DNA of 64,000 nt from Rhodococcus erythropolis NBRC 15567 (GCF_001552595.1 NZ_BCRM01000012.1:1-64000); one strand, 5' to 3'. Shown: positions 22,436 to 32,097, counted from the stretch's first letter. Notes: generated from the letters alone by a model not told the origin. Translations and numbers: made by a program.

Positions 22436-23777
22436 TGCGGTCTTCACTGGAACGCAACAGCACTTTGTCCCCCGCCCACAGCTCCCGCGGCATCGCCCAG
22501 GGGGTGAACTCGTCGTCCCCGTCCTGGTCCACCCGAACCTCCCAACTACGTTGGCCCGTAAGGACATCCGTTCCGTAGACGTTTCCCTCGTCGATAACGA
22601 CATCGCCGTGCCAGACAACCGCCCCGGCGCGCTCAGCGTTCGATCGCCACAGGACCTCACCGGTGAAGAGGTCCACGAACTGGACCTCGGGTTCGGAACC
22701 GGAACGTGTCACGGCAACCACGTTGCCGATCACCGCCAACGACTGTGCGGTGTCGAAGAGTTCACTGTTGGACCACAATTTCTCGCCGGAAGTCCGGTCG
22801 AAACCGCTGTGTCCCAGAATGATCGGAGTCGATCTTCCCACGGGATCATCTCGGCTGTATCGCCCGCCGTAGTACGAGGACTCCGAGGGCAGTTCGTCCG
22901 TCCTGGCGAACTCGCGCCCGTTCTGATCGAGCGCGTACTCACTTGTCGGACGGCCATTGCCTTCGCAACCGCCATCCGACACCAATGTCACGCCGTCCGA
23001 CGATGTATGCGCGGTCGAACAGGTGGAGTAACCGTGTACCCACCGCTGTTCGCCCGTCTTCAGATCGAATCCCAGAGACTCGTCGAGAGCGATCACACCC
23101 AGATCGCCGTGCACCGACATCACCGGATCGACGTATCCGGCTTCCCACGATCCACCGACGTCGAACGCTTTGGACCAGTTCGCTTCCGGATCGTCGACGG
23201 TTCCGCTGTGCACGCGAACGTCGTTGCTCTCGATATCACCCTCGAGCGCGAGGACCGTGTCACCCGAGACAACCGCGATGATCGGTGCCCACGGCGTCTT
23301 GATGTCTCGACGCTCTCCTGTCTCGATATCGAAAAGTGAGTACGAACCACCGGATACGTACGGCCCGGAGAAACACAGCACCGAACTGCCGAGCAGAGTC
23401 TCGGAGCAACCACCGATGTCGACCGCCGACGTGCGCCAACGAACTGTGCCATCTTCGGCGTCCAATCCGACCAATTCTGCGTCGTCCAACGAATACGCCT
23501 GACGATCCGGCATACCGATCATCGTGACCACGAGTGATCCGGCGTCGATGAATCCGCCCATGTCCATGTTGAATTCGGTTCCAACAAGTGGGCTCCGAAA
23601 TATCGCGAACTCGCGCCCGAGAATCTCGGAGGCCTCGACGCTCCACAACGGAGATGAGGCCGCTGTCGGTTCGGAACTCGTCGACGTGACCACCGTGGCG
23701 ATGGCGGCGGTGACCGTGACTACGGCTACGGCGGCTGCGATCCGAAGGCGGACCTTGGGCGAATACCTGGCGGTCAT
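22413..23777 (-). CDS. Exported PQQ-like beta-propeller protein of unknown function
   Basis: A 454-residue protein with an N-terminal hydrophobic segment (residues about 10-32), then serial repeats of the type LDAEDGTVRWRT, FDIETGERRDI, DLKTGEQRWVHG, DRTSGEKLWSN, DLFTGEVLWRS and DVLTGQRSWEV. These T/S-G-E-x-x-W motifs mark a WD40/PQQ-like propeller with about seven blades. The true PQQ-dehydrogenase catalytic residues are not evident, so it is probably a binding or scaffold protein on the outer face of the membrane. It is translationally coupled (ATGA) to the upstream gene at 23774-25171. Confidence 0.8.
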   Translation of the reverse strand: MTARYSPKVRLRIAAAVAVVTVTAAIATVVTSTSSEPTAASSPLWSVEASEILGREFAIFRSPLVGTEFNMDMGGFIDAGSLVVTMIGMPDRQAYSLDDAELVGLDAEDGTVRWRTSAVDIGGCSETLLGSSVLCFSGPYVSGGSYSLFDIETGERRDIKTPWAPIIAVVSGDTVLALEGDIESNDVRVHSGTVDDPEANWSKAFDVGGSWEAGYVDPVMSVHGDLGVIALDESLGFDLKTGEQRWVHGYSTCSTAHTSSDGVTLVSDGGCEGNGRPTSEYALDQNGREFARTDELPSESSYYGGRYSRDDPVGRSTPIILGHSGFDRTSGEKLWSNSELFDTAQSLAVIGNVVAVTRSGSEPEVQFVDLFTGEVLWRSNAERAGAVVWHGDVVIDEGNVYGTDVLTGQRSWEVRVDQDGDDEFTPWAMPRELWAGDKVLLRSSEDRITALKLS

Positions 23778-25171
23778 CGAATCTCCAGCCCGTCGATCGT
23801 CGCGAGAAACTCCAACTGCTCGAACGTCATCGGCACGTTCGGTGCCTCTGCCGAAGAGCTCACCGTTACTCGCGTCCCACCGGGACGGGTAACGACTACC
23901 GATCTGTGGACCTTCTCCCCGCGACTCTCATCGCGTTCGATCACGGATCCATCCTCGGTGGTCTCCATCGAGAGCGGGTGTCCGTCGTACGAAGGGTCGT
24001 ACTTGTTCGGAGGTGTGGGAAGCGGTTGTCCGCTGGTGATCGAGATACTCAGACGCGACTCGTTGCTTCCCGACCGTGCAACAAGAACCTGGCACGTGGT
24101 GGTGTCGTCGTATTCGGCCAGAACCAGATCACCCAGCCGGCTGCCGAGGTCAGGCGCTTCTGGCGGTGCTGCGCGCCAACCCGATCGGAGCGCTTCACCG
24201 AGCGCCTCGACGATTCCTCGATCCAGATCCCTCCCTGATGACTCGTCCGTCCGACCGCCACAATCAGTCTCAAGCGGGGCAGCCCCCGGCGGAGCAGGCG
24301 TCGTAATTCGCAGTTGCGGCAGGCTGACCAAGGACACCAGTTCGTCGATGGTCAGTGGAAGCGCGCCGCTTGCCTGAACCTCGGCGCCGACTCGATCGGC
24401 AGTGTCATCGAGATAGGCGTGAACTCGTGTGCCATCGATGCCGTAAAGGAACGCCGAACGAGAAAGAGTGCGTTGTCCGTTGATTTCACTCCACGAGTCC
24501 TGCACGTCCACAACTGAACCATCCGCGAGTGAGCGACGTTCGACGAGAGAACCGGCAACGCACGGAGGAACCGGCGCCTTACTGCTGTTGACCGAGACCG
24601 ACAGTCCACCACTGGCCTCGCCTCGAAGTATTGTCGCCGACGCATCAGTGGACGCCAGATCCTCGATCGTCCATCCCTCGGGCAGCTCGTCCGAGGTCGA
24701 CGGTGCCGAGATCGGACCGAACTGGAGTGATCGGCTCGGACTGGCGAACTTGATCTCGACGCCGTCCGGAATCGCACCGGCGACCGCATCCGACATCGAT
24801 ACAGCCTTGGCGCCGGAAAACCACGGAAAACGTGGATCGTCGTACGCGTCGTCGCCGCCTGTCGATGTGAAGATCGAGATTCCGTGTTCGTCGTCCGGCG
24901 CTTCGACACTCTCACAACCCGGAATCGTGGTCGGGTACACCGCGCTCGGCGTGACGTACGAATATTCAGGCACGTCCTCCGCCGGAATCTCGTCCGGTGT
25001 AGACGTCATGGTGATCGAAGATGACGCAGCTACAGAGATGTCATCGGACGGCGAACTGCTCCACCGATCCACCAGCCCGGCAACCACTGTCCCACCGGCG
25101 ATCAGGGAGACGACCGTCAGCGCGAAGGTCCACTTCTCGGCCCGCTTCGAATCGGTTTGCTCCTTCGACAC
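23774..25171 (-). CDS. Membrane-anchored extracellular protein of unknown function
   Basis: A 465-residue protein starting at a GTG with GAGGG upstream. Residues 1-14 are charged, then one transmembrane segment (about 15-34) and a long Ser/Thr/Asp-rich extracellular part with cysteines in pairs (PGCESV, PPCVAG, TDCGG, TTCQV). Two halves look internally similar: SGALPLTIDELVSLVSLPQLRI and EAPNVPMTFEQLEFLATIDGLEI, suggesting a duplicated domain of about 200 residues. I do not recognise the family. Coupling by a four-base overlap to the beta-propeller gene suggests a two-protein surface complex. Confidence 0.75.
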   Translation of the reverse strand: MSKEQTDSKRAEKWTFALTVVSLIAGGTVVAGLVDRWSSSPSDDISVAASSSITMTSTPDEIPAEDVPEYSYVTPSAVYPTTIPGCESVEAPDDEHGISIFTSTGGDDAYDDPRFPWFSGAKAVSMSDAVAGAIPDGVEIKFASPSRSLQFGPISAPSTSDELPEGWTIEDLASTDASATILRGEASGGLSVSVNSSKAPVPPCVAGSLVERRSLADGSVVDVQDSWSEINGQRTLSRSAFLYGIDGTRVHAYLDDTADRVGAEVQASGALPLTIDELVSLVSLPQLRITTPAPPGAAPLETDCGGRTDESSGRDLDRGIVEALGEALRSGWRAAPPEAPDLGSRLGDLVLAEYDDTTTCQVLVARSGSNESRLSISITSGQPLPTPPNKYDPSYDGHPLSMETTEDGSVIERDESRGEKVHRSVVVTRPGGTRVTVSSSAEAPNVPMTFEQLEFLATIDGLEIR

Positions 25172-25302
25172 GTACCCTCGCAGTCACTGTCACGGCTCGC
25201 TCCCGATGCGCGTCGCCTCTGGAAGTCCTGTCGCGATCACAGCGATTTCTGTTACCAACCGGATGGTTTCCTATCGCGCGAGCGCCGCATGAAGACAGAA
25301 GA

Positions 25303-25337
25303 ACGGGGTGCCAGTTGCTGTGCAACCGGCACCCCGT
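25303..25337 (-). terminator. Terminator after the MMPL gene
   Basis: A long hairpin (ACGGGGTGCC at 25303-25312 paired with its complement at 25328-25337, with a further inner stem GTTGC/GCAAC and one mismatch) lies about 18 bases after the stop of the MMPL transporter gene. Confidence 0.75.
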
Positions 25338-25354
25338 CCTGACGACCTGAGTGC

Positions 25355-27601
25355 TTACACCCTTACAGGCACCTGATTCGGGTCTGGATCGGAATCCGGA
25401 TCCTGCTCGATCGGAATCCGTCGAATCGCTTCACCCTCGATGTCGACGTTCGGCAGGATCTTGTCGAGCCACGCCGGCAACTTCCACGCCGAATCACCGA
25501 GAATCGACATGACCGCAGGGATCACGATCATGCGGATGATGAAGGCGTCGAAGAAGACTGCCGCCGCGAGACCGAAGCCCATCATCTTGCTTGTCGTCTC
25601 CGAGGACAGCATGAATGCGCCGAACACGGAGATCATGATGATGGCCGCCGACGCGACCACGCGAGCACCATGGGTGTAGCCGGAGATGATGGCGTCCTTG
25701 GCCGACAATCCGTGCACGTATTCCTCGCGCATTCGCGTCACGAGGAACACTTGATAGTCCATCGCCAACCCGAAGACCACACCGATCATGAAGATCGGCA
25801 GGAACGAGATGATCGGTTGTGTGTGCTCGATCAGCCCGAAGTCGCCCAACTGGAAAATGGCCACCGTGGCGCCGAAGGTCGCACAGACGGAAAACAGGAA
25901 TCCGAGAGTTGCGGTCAGCGGCACCAAGATCGAGCGGAAGACGACCATCATGATGATGAACGCCAGCCCCACAACCACGATGAGATACGGGATGAGCGCG
26001 GAACTGAGCTTCGACGACATGTCTGCAACGATCGCGGTTTGACCCGCTACACCGAGTTCTGCGCCTTCCGACTTCACCGTCGATCCGTAGTCCCGGATCT
26101 GATTCATCAGCTCGTGGGTTTCGGGGCCGCTCGGAGACATCTGCGGGGTGACCGCGATGAGCGCAGAGTTTGCGCCCGCCATCGGGTTTGCCGTGTCCGG
26201 TCCGTTTCCGACCCACATCAACTGATCCGGCGTTGCGACGTTGTCGAGGCCCTTGATGTGCGCGACAGTGCCTTCGGCAATCGCGGTGATGTCGGTACCG
26301 TCGGGCGCGTCGAGCACGACGAACAATTCGCCGTTGACGCCTTCACCGAATCCTCGTTGCAGGAGGGCCAGTGCCGGTCGCTCTTCGTCTTGAGTGAACG
26401 AGAGTCCGAGTTCGAGCTTCGTCATCGGAATAGCCGCGATCACCAGGAGGACCAGAGCAGCACCCGCGATCGGCCACGGGTACTTGGTGACTATCTTGGC
26501 CCAGCGATGTCCGTTGGATTCCATCGTCTCGGGCTCGTCACCGTGGCGAAGCCCGGGAATACGAGGCGAGAACGCGAACCGACCGAAGATGCCCAGAACT
26601 GCCGGGATCAACGTGATTGCGCCGAGCACGGCGATGATGACGGCAACCGCCGCCGAGATTCCCATCTGCGTGATCATCGGGACCCCGACCACCGCCAGGG
26701 CTGCCAGCGCGACCACCACTGTCAGGCCCGCGAATACGACCGACGAACCTGCTGTACCTACTGCGCGTCCGGCAGCAGCTTCCCTGGTTCCGCCCAGATT
26801 GAGCTCACTGCGGTAGCGCGACACGATGAACAACGCATAGTCGATCGAGACTGCGATGCCGATCATCGTGACGATTCCCGTGACACCTTCGTTGATGTCG
26901 AAGAAGCCCGAGCCGAGTGTGACCGTCAGAGTGGCCAGCGCAATTCCAAGAATTGCAGTGAACAACGGGATGAACGCCGCGATGAGTGCGCCGAACGCCA
27001 CGATCATCACGATGAACGCCACCGCGAAGCCGAGCATCTCCGACAGACCGCCCGCGGCCTGCACCTGCATCATCGAACCGGTGCCTTCGACTTGCAGGCC
27101 ACCGGTGCGGAATTTTGCCATCAAATCGAGGAACGCCGTCTTGTTCGCCTGCGTCTGATCCTCGATGCGAATCGACTGATTGAGCTGGATCAGCCCGACC
27201 TTGCCGTTGTCGCCGAGAACGGCTGACGCCACCGCCGGATTGGCCTCCGCGAGAGTGACCGGATTGACGATCTTCTCGGGATCGACGATGTCCGGCAACG
27301 TCTTCGCCTGTGCGATCAACTGGTCGATCTGATCGCTGTGCGCGGCAAGCCCGTCGTCTGCCGCGATGAGAATGCTGGTCGACGCCTGAGTTTGCTGCTC
27401 CGCTGCCGCTGCAAAGTTCTCGTTCATCAACTCGGTCGCACGCTGTGAATCGGTGCCCGGAAGATTGAATTCTTTGGAGAACGTCGGATTTGTGGCGCTG
27501 ATAGCGCCTCCCACCACCGCGATCACGATAATCCACGCGGCCACCACAAGATACTTGTGGCGGAAAGCGAACTTCCCCAACCTGTAAAGATACGTAGCCA
27601 A
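25355..27601 (-). CDS. MMPL-family (RND superfamily) transporter
   Basis: About 748 residues with the RND/MMPL layout: TM1 near the N-terminus, an extracellular loop, TM2-6 containing VTMIGIAVSIDYALFIVSRYR, a second loop, then TM8-12 with VVFGLAMDYQVFLVTRMREEY. The two D-Y motifs in the central helices carry the proton relay residues of this family. Such proteins export lipids or small molecules. I prefer a TTG start at 27601 because AGAGAGG lies six bases before it and the family-typical ATYLYRLGKFAFRHK follows directly; an in-frame ATG at 27667 lacks a ribosome site. It is divergent from the M28-like gene. Confidence 0.88.
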   Translation of the reverse strand: MATYLYRLGKFAFRHKYLVVAAWIIVIAVVGGAISATNPTFSKEFNLPGTDSQRATELMNENFAAAAEQQTQASTSILIAADDGLAAHSDQIDQLIAQAKTLPDIVDPEKIVNPVTLAEANPAVASAVLGDNGKVGLIQLNQSIRIEDQTQANKTAFLDLMAKFRTGGLQVEGTGSMMQVQAAGGLSEMLGFAVAFIVMIVAFGALIAAFIPLFTAILGIALATLTVTLGSGFFDINEGVTGIVTMIGIAVSIDYALFIVSRYRSELNLGGTREAAAGRAVGTAGSSVVFAGLTVVVALAALAVVGVPMITQMGISAAVAVIIAVLGAITLIPAVLGIFGRFAFSPRIPGLRHGDEPETMESNGHRWAKIVTKYPWPIAGAALVLLVIAAIPMTKLELGLSFTQDEERPALALLQRGFGEGVNGELFVVLDAPDGTDITAIAEGTVAHIKGLDNVATPDQLMWVGNGPDTANPMAGANSALIAVTPQMSPSGPETHELMNQIRDYGSTVKSEGAELGVAGQTAIVADMSSKLSSALIPYLIVVVGLAFIIMMVVFRSILVPLTATLGFLFSVCATFGATVAIFQLGDFGLIEHTQPIISFLPIFMIGVVFGLAMDYQVFLVTRMREEYVHGLSAKDAIISGYTHGARVVASAAIIMISVFGAFMLSSETTSKMMGFGLAAAVFFDAFIIRMIVIPAVMSILGDSAWKLPAWLDKILPNVDIEGEAIRRIPIEQDPDSDPDPNQVPVRV

Positions 27602-27825
27602 CGTAGGCCTCTCTCGCCGTGGACTGGTCTGTCCGAAGAACACGGAGTCTTTCGGTGCCAAGGTCATACGGTACGGACCGATAGGCCCATTGGCACCCGG
27701 TATATCTGCGAAAACGGCATATCCGGCGCGCTCTCCGTCTCCTTTTCAGACCGCTCGGTACCGTGGACACGACACGGGCAGGCGCCTCACCAGAGCAGAC
27801 GTCGCGTAGTACGAAAGGCAATCCC

Positions 27826-29274
27826 ATGAATCACGGCCATGCCGTCGATCGCGATCTCCTCCTTGCAGGCCAACAGCGACTCGACGCGCTGGGGCCACGA
27901 TTGACGGGATCACCTTCACACCACGCGGTGGTGGAAGAAGTCGCGAACGAACTGACCGAACTGGGCCTCGAAGTCCGGCGTGATTCACACACTTTCGAAC
28001 GCTGGGATCTACCGGACACATCTGAGGGGCTTCGCATCGAGTTGCCGACGGGACCGATCAAGGTTTCGTCCGCATTCCCCTACTCGGGATTGACCGGGCC
28101 TCAGGGAATCTCCGCTCCCCTGGTCTACGTCAGCGCGCGACGCCCCAAATGGTCCGCGGCCAAGGGCGCGATCGCGGTGATCGAGGTCCCGCACGTCGAT
28201 CTTCCCCGCAAGCTACTGGTCAGCGAGTGGGGTCCGATCGCCACCGACGAGACTCTTCGAAATCCGGTTCTCTCCGCAACCCTTCTTGGCCCGAAACTCG
28301 ACAAGGCCCGCAAGGCCGGAGTGCTCGGCGTGATCGCGGTGTGGCGTGACATCGCTCCGGACAACGCACTGGGACAATATCTTCCGTTCACGCAGCCGTA
28401 CCACGACATCCCCGCCGTCTGGGTGGCCGGCGACGAGGGCAGGAAGGTTGTCGCTGCAGCTCGTTCCGGTCAGCGGGCGACTCTGGTTCTGGATGCAACT
28501 CTGCATCCGGACACCCGGACCGACACGGTGTGGGCGGTATCCCCGGGGACATCACCGGAAGAGACGATTCTGCTCATCACTCACAGCGACGGAACCAACG
28601 GCGTCGAGGAGAACGGGCATCTGGGAATGTTGGCCTTGGCGCGGCACGCCGTCGCGCAGCCGCATCGACGGTCGTACGTTTTTGTGCTGACGACTGGCCA
28701 CCTGCGAATTCCAGCGGTGTCCAAGCACGGACAGGCAACCTCCACCTGGCTCGAAGCGCACCCCGAGATGTGGAAGGGCGAAGCCGGTCAGGCGCGCGCA
28801 GTAGCCGGGATCGCGATCGAACACCTCGGCGCGCTGGGTGATACCGAGGACACCTCGACCGGCAGCTATGCGTTGGTGACCACTCCGGAACCGGAACTGC
28901 TCTACGCGACGAGCCGAGAAGCACACGACATCGTTGCACCGCTGTGGCGCGACATCGGGGCAGGCGATCGCCGAATCGTGGCGCCAGGACCGGTCATTCA
29001 TTTCGGCGAGGGTGAACCACTGTTCGAGCGGAAGATCCCGGCAGTCGCCTTGGTGACGGCGCCGCAGTACCTACTAGCTCTGCGTGATGCCGACGCCGCC
29101 ACGCACGTCGATCTCGACGCGATGGTCAAACAGGTCGAAAGCTTCCGCGATCTGCTCGACGCGTTCGATGCAACCGACACCGCGGCTTTCGGTCCGGTGG
29201 TCTCGCGCTCGGTATTCGCGAAGTTCTCAGCACTACTTCAGTTGATGCAGATTTTGTCGAAAGCCAAGAAATAG
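27826..29274 (+). CDS. M28-like metallopeptidase-fold protein
   Basis: A 482-residue protein. A PA-like insert (about residues 90-230) is followed by a core that resembles the M28/aminopeptidase fold: ETILLITHSDGTNGVEENGHLGMLALARH, where the His and the Glu-Glu pair occupy the positions expected for metal and catalytic residues. The second histidine and the full ligand set of classical M28 enzymes are not obvious, so activity is uncertain. No signal peptide is seen, so it is likely cytoplasmic. The ATG at 27826 has AAAGG seven bases upstream, better than the ATG 63 bases earlier. Confidence 0.7.
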   Translation: MNHGHAVDRDLLLAGQQRLDALGPRLTGSPSHHAVVEEVANELTELGLEVRRDSHTFERWDLPDTSEGLRIELPTGPIKVSSAFPYSGLTGPQGISAPLVYVSARRPKWSAAKGAIAVIEVPHVDLPRKLLVSEWGPIATDETLRNPVLSATLLGPKLDKARKAGVLGVIAVWRDIAPDNALGQYLPFTQPYHDIPAVWVAGDEGRKVVAAARSGQRATLVLDATLHPDTRTDTVWAVSPGTSPEETILLITHSDGTNGVEENGHLGMLALARHAVAQPHRRSYVFVLTTGHLRIPAVSKHGQATSTWLEAHPEMWKGEAGQARAVAGIAIEHLGALGDTEDTSTGSYALVTTPEPELLYATSREAHDIVAPLWRDIGAGDRRIVAPGPVIHFGEGEPLFERKIPAVALVTAPQYLLALRDADAATHVDLDAMVKQVESFRDLLDAFDATDTAAFGPVVSRSVFAKFSALLQLMQILSKAKK

Positions 29275-29322
29275 TGCTGTGCGCCTTTATTAACCGCCCG
29301 CGGTTAATAAAGGCGCACAGCA
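29275..29322. repeat. Palindrome copy 1 (terminator-like, repeated at 35568)
   Basis: A 22-bp perfect stem (29275-29296 and 29301-29322) whose arm contains CTGTGCGCCTTTATTAACCG. It sits between the convergent M28-like gene (stop at 29274) and alcohol dehydrogenase gene (stop at 29329), so it can terminate both. The 44-base core 29277-29320 differs by one base from 35568-35611. Confidence 0.9.
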
Positions 29323-29328
29323 GTTGTC

Positions 29329-30441
29329 CTACTTGTCGTGAATGATCACGCCACGGATGTTCTTGCCATCACGCAGATCCTGGTAGCCCTGGTTGACGTC
29401 TTCGAGGCTGTAGGTGTTGGTGATCAGTTCGTCGAGCTTGAGCTGACCCGCATCGTAGAGACGAAGCAGTCGCACGATGTCGTACTGCGGGTTCATGGAT
29501 CCGAACAGCGTGCCCTTGATCGTCTTCTGATTCAGCGTCAGGTCGGTTCCCGACACGTGCACGGTCAGCTTGGCCGGATCGGCGAGACCCGTGATCACCA
29601 CGGTGCCGCCCTTGCCGATCACTGCTGTCGCTGCACTGACCACGTCCTCGTCGACGGTGCCGACAAGGATGAGCGCCGCGTCGGCGCCCTGTCCCCACGT
29701 CAGCTCGTTGACCTTGGCAGCAGCGCTCTCGGCGTCTGCAAAGGCATGGGTTGCACCGAACTTCAGTGCGGTCTCACGCTTGAGAGCAACCGGATCGACC
29801 ACCACGACGTACTTGCAGCCGGCCGAAACGGCGCCCTGGACGGCATTGATGCCGAGGCCACCGATGCCGTAGATCACCGCGGTGTCGCCGGCGCGAAGGT
29901 TACCGGCGTTGACTGCCGTTCCCCATCCCGAAGGCACGCCGCAGCCGACGACCACTGCTGTCTCCAAGGGAAGCCAGTCGTCGATCTTGACCACCGAGTG
30001 CTGAGAAATGGTGGCGCGCTCGGAGAACGTTCCGAGCATGCACATTCCGCCGAAATCCATTCCGTTGCCGTGGAAACGGAAGGAACCGTCCGTCATCGAA
30101 CCTTCGAGGATGGTGGCACCCATGTCACAAAGGTTCTGGCGACCGGTCGAGCAGTAGCGACAGGTGCCGCAGTTGGGGATGAAGCTACATACGACGTGGT
30201 CGCCCGGCTTGACCTTCGTGACGCCGGGTCCGACCTCTTCGATGATGCCCGAGCCTTCGTGTCCGCCGACAATCGGGTAACGCGGCGGGAGATCACCGTC
30301 GGTCAGGTGCAGATCCGAATGGCACAGTCCGGCAGCGGTGTACTTGATCAGTACCTCACCCACCCCCGGGCCGTCGAGGTCGAGTTCCATGATCTCGAAA
30401 GGCTTTCCGGGCTCGAGCAGTACAGCAGCTTTGGTCTTCAC
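29329..30441 (-). CDS. NDMA-dependent (mycofactocin-dependent) zinc alcohol dehydrogenase
   Basis: A 370-residue medium-chain zinc alcohol dehydrogenase. GLCHSDLHL and GGHEGSGII hold catalytic zinc ligands; CGTCRYCSTGRQNLC is the structural zinc loop; YGIGGLGINAVQG is the nucleotide-binding motif. Overall sequence (FIPNCGTCRYC, DMGATILEG, NPQYDI near the end) matches the NDMA-dependent alcohol dehydrogenase subgroup. These hold NAD tightly and pass electrons to mycofactocin in vivo, or to the dye NDMA in vitro. It starts with GTG preceded by AAGGAG, 48 bases after the aldehyde dehydrogenase gene. The complete mycofactocin set at 46-61 kb supports this assignment. Confidence 0.92.
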   Translation of the reverse strand: MKTKAAVLLEPGKPFEIMELDLDGPGVGEVLIKYTAAGLCHSDLHLTDGDLPPRYPIVGGHEGSGIIEEVGPGVTKVKPGDHVVCSFIPNCGTCRYCSTGRQNLCDMGATILEGSMTDGSFRFHGNGMDFGGMCMLGTFSERATISQHSVVKIDDWLPLETAVVVGCGVPSGWGTAVNAGNLRAGDTAVIYGIGGLGINAVQGAVSAGCKYVVVVDPVALKRETALKFGATHAFADAESAAAKVNELTWGQGADAALILVGTVDEDVVSAATAVIGKGGTVVITGLADPAKLTVHVSGTDLTLNQKTIKGTLFGSMNPQYDIVRLLRLYDAGQLKLDELITNTYSLEDVNQGYQDLRDGKNIRGVIIHDK

Positions 30442-30489
30442 TGGTGATCTCCTTGATTGTCGGACGAGAGAATGAGCGATGGGGGTCGG

Positions 30490-31989
30490 TCAGAGGGCGA
30501 TGTTGACGGCCTTGGTCTGGGTGTAGAGATCGATAGCCGAAGCGCCGAGCTCGCGGCCCCAACCGGACTGCTTGTATCCGCCGAAAGGCATTGCGGTGTC
30601 GAAGCCGTTGTACTGGTTGATCCACACCGAGCCAGCCTTGAGACGCTTGGCCGTGCGGTGGGCCTTGGAAATGTCACGGGTCCAGATGCCGGCGGCAAGT
30701 CCGTAGATGGAATCGTTTGCGGCAGTGATGGGTCCGTCGTCCGCGTTGAACGGCAGCGCTGCCACGACGGGTCCGAAGATCTCCTCCTGAACGATGGAGA
30801 ATTCGGGCTTGACGTCGACGAAGACAGTCGGCTCGACGAAGTAGCCCTGATCGCCCCAGCGGTTACCGCCGGTGAGTGCACGTGCGCCGTCTGCGATTCC
30901 CTCACGGAGGTAACCGGTGACCTTGTCGAACTGCTCCTGCGAGACCAGCGGTCCGAGCTGGGTGGTGGGATCGAGGCCGGGTCCGATCTTGACCTGGCTC
31001 GCTGCGTGCGCGACGGCCTCGGTGAACTTCTCGAAGATGGTGTCCTCGACGTACAGACGGGTACCCGCAACGCAGCACTGACCGTGGTTGAACAGCCAGG
31101 CGTTGAGTGAACCCTCCACCGCGGAATCGAAATCCGCGTCGGCGAATACGATGTTGGGGCTCTTGCCACCGAGCTCGAGCGTAACCTTCTTCAGGTTGCC
31201 TTTGGCGGCGTCGACGATCTTCTTACCCACCTCGGTGGAACCGGTGAACGCGACCTTGTCCACGTCGTCGTGGCCGGACAGTGCAGCACCTGCATCGCCG
31301 AAGCCGGGAACGATGTTGACGACGCCGGGCGGGAAGCCTGCTTCTTCGAAGACCTCCGCGAGAAGCAGTGCGGTGAGCGGGGTCTGCTCAGCGGGCTTGA
31401 GGATCACCGTGTTGCCGGCAGCGAGCGCGGGGGCGAGCTTCCACGACGACATCAGCAGCGGGAAGTTCCACGGCACGATCAGTCCACAGACGCCGATTGC
31501 CTCACGCAGGGTGTAGGCGTGGAACTCGCCGCCCGGAGAGAAGGGCATCGACACGTTGACGGTGCTGCCTTCGATCTTGGTGGCCCAACCCGCGTAGTAG
31601 CGGAAAACGTCTGCGGCCCAAGCCACGTCGACGGCGGTGGCGATGGCAACGGACTTGCCGTTGTCGAGAGCTTCGAGCTGACCGAATTCCTCGGCACGAG
31701 CACTGAGAATGTCGCCGACGCGCCAGATCATCCGCTCGCGCTCGTTTGCCTTCATCCGAGACCAGGGGCCGTCCTCGAAAGCCGTTCGGGCGGCGCGTAC
31801 CGCGCGGTCGATGTCTTCGGCCTGGCCGTGTGCCACGTCTGCGAGCTTCTGTCCGTCAGCCGGGTTGTACGTCGCGAAGGTCTGACCCGAAGCGGCGTCG
31901 ACGAATTCGCCGCCGATGTAGAGCTTCTTCGGTCCGTTCAGGAAACCCTGTACCGCGGAACTGATGGTGTGTTCGGCTACTGCCGTCAT
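30490..31989 (-). CDS. NAD-dependent aldehyde dehydrogenase
   Basis: A 499-residue aldehyde dehydrogenase superfamily enzyme. Motifs: VPWNFPLLM, VAFTGSTEVGKKI (cofactor site), [10 protein letters not shown] (general base Glu) and FNHGQCCVAGTRLYVED (catalytic Cys), then EEIFGPVV. The ATG at 31989 follows GGGGAG by six bases. It is co-directional with the alcohol dehydrogenase, so it should oxidise the aldehyde that enzyme makes. An operator-like repeat lies 66-105 bases upstream, and the AcoR-like regulator gene lies directly upstream. Confidence 0.93.
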   Translation of the reverse strand: MTAVAEHTISSAVQGFLNGPKKLYIGGEFVDAASGQTFATYNPADGQKLADVAHGQAEDIDRAVRAARTAFEDGPWSRMKANERERMIWRVGDILSARAEEFGQLEALDNGKSVAIATAVDVAWAADVFRYYAGWATKIEGSTVNVSMPFSPGGEFHAYTLREAIGVCGLIVPWNFPLLMSSWKLAPALAAGNTVILKPAEQTPLTALLLAEVFEEAGFPPGVVNIVPGFGDAGAALSGHDDVDKVAFTGSTEVGKKIVDAAKGNLKKVTLELGGKSPNIVFADADFDSAVEGSLNAWLFNHGQCCVAGTRLYVEDTIFEKFTEAVAHAASQVKIGPGLDPTTQLGPLVSQEQFDKVTGYLREGIADGARALTGGNRWGDQGYFVEPTVFVDVKPEFSIVQEEIFGPVVAALPFNADDGPITAANDSIYGLAAGIWTRDISKAHRTAKRLKAGSVWINQYNGFDTAMPFGGYKQSGWGRELGASAIDLYTQTKAVNIAL

Positions 31990-32020
31990 CGGAAACTCCC
32001 CTGAAGTAGTGAGGTGCGAA

Positions 32021-32094
32021 TGTGATGCACGCCATACTTCCGCGCTTCCGGGGGTGCTAACTGTCCGAACTTTGTACAACTCAATTCGGACAGT
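32021..32094 (-). promoter_or_regulatory. Promoter/operator of the aldehyde dehydrogenase gene
   Basis: On the plus strand ACTGTCCGAA (32060-32069) and TTCGGACAGT (32085-32094) form a perfect 10-bp inverted repeat with a 15-base spacer. It also contains a TGT-N11-ACA arrangement (32062-32078), similar to the spaced TGT/ACA sites reported for AcoR-type activators. Downstream towards the gene lies TGTGATGCACGCCATAC (32021-32037). Both boxes recur at the same spacing upstream of the acyl-CoA synthetase (35497-35545). Likely site for the regulator encoded at 32098. Confidence 0.7.
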
Positions 32095-32097
32095 CAA

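Noticed and set aside
25670-27226. Plus-strand open frame of 518 codons opposite the MMPL gene
   Set aside because: Highly charged, His/Arg/Asp-rich, no domain; shadow of the transporter.
32021-32037. Inner promoter box as a sigma-54 -24/-12 element (it contains TGGC on the minus strand)
   Set aside because: The GC dinucleotide at the -12 position is not at the right spacing, the TGGC is not kept in the second copy, and actinobacteria lack sigma-54.
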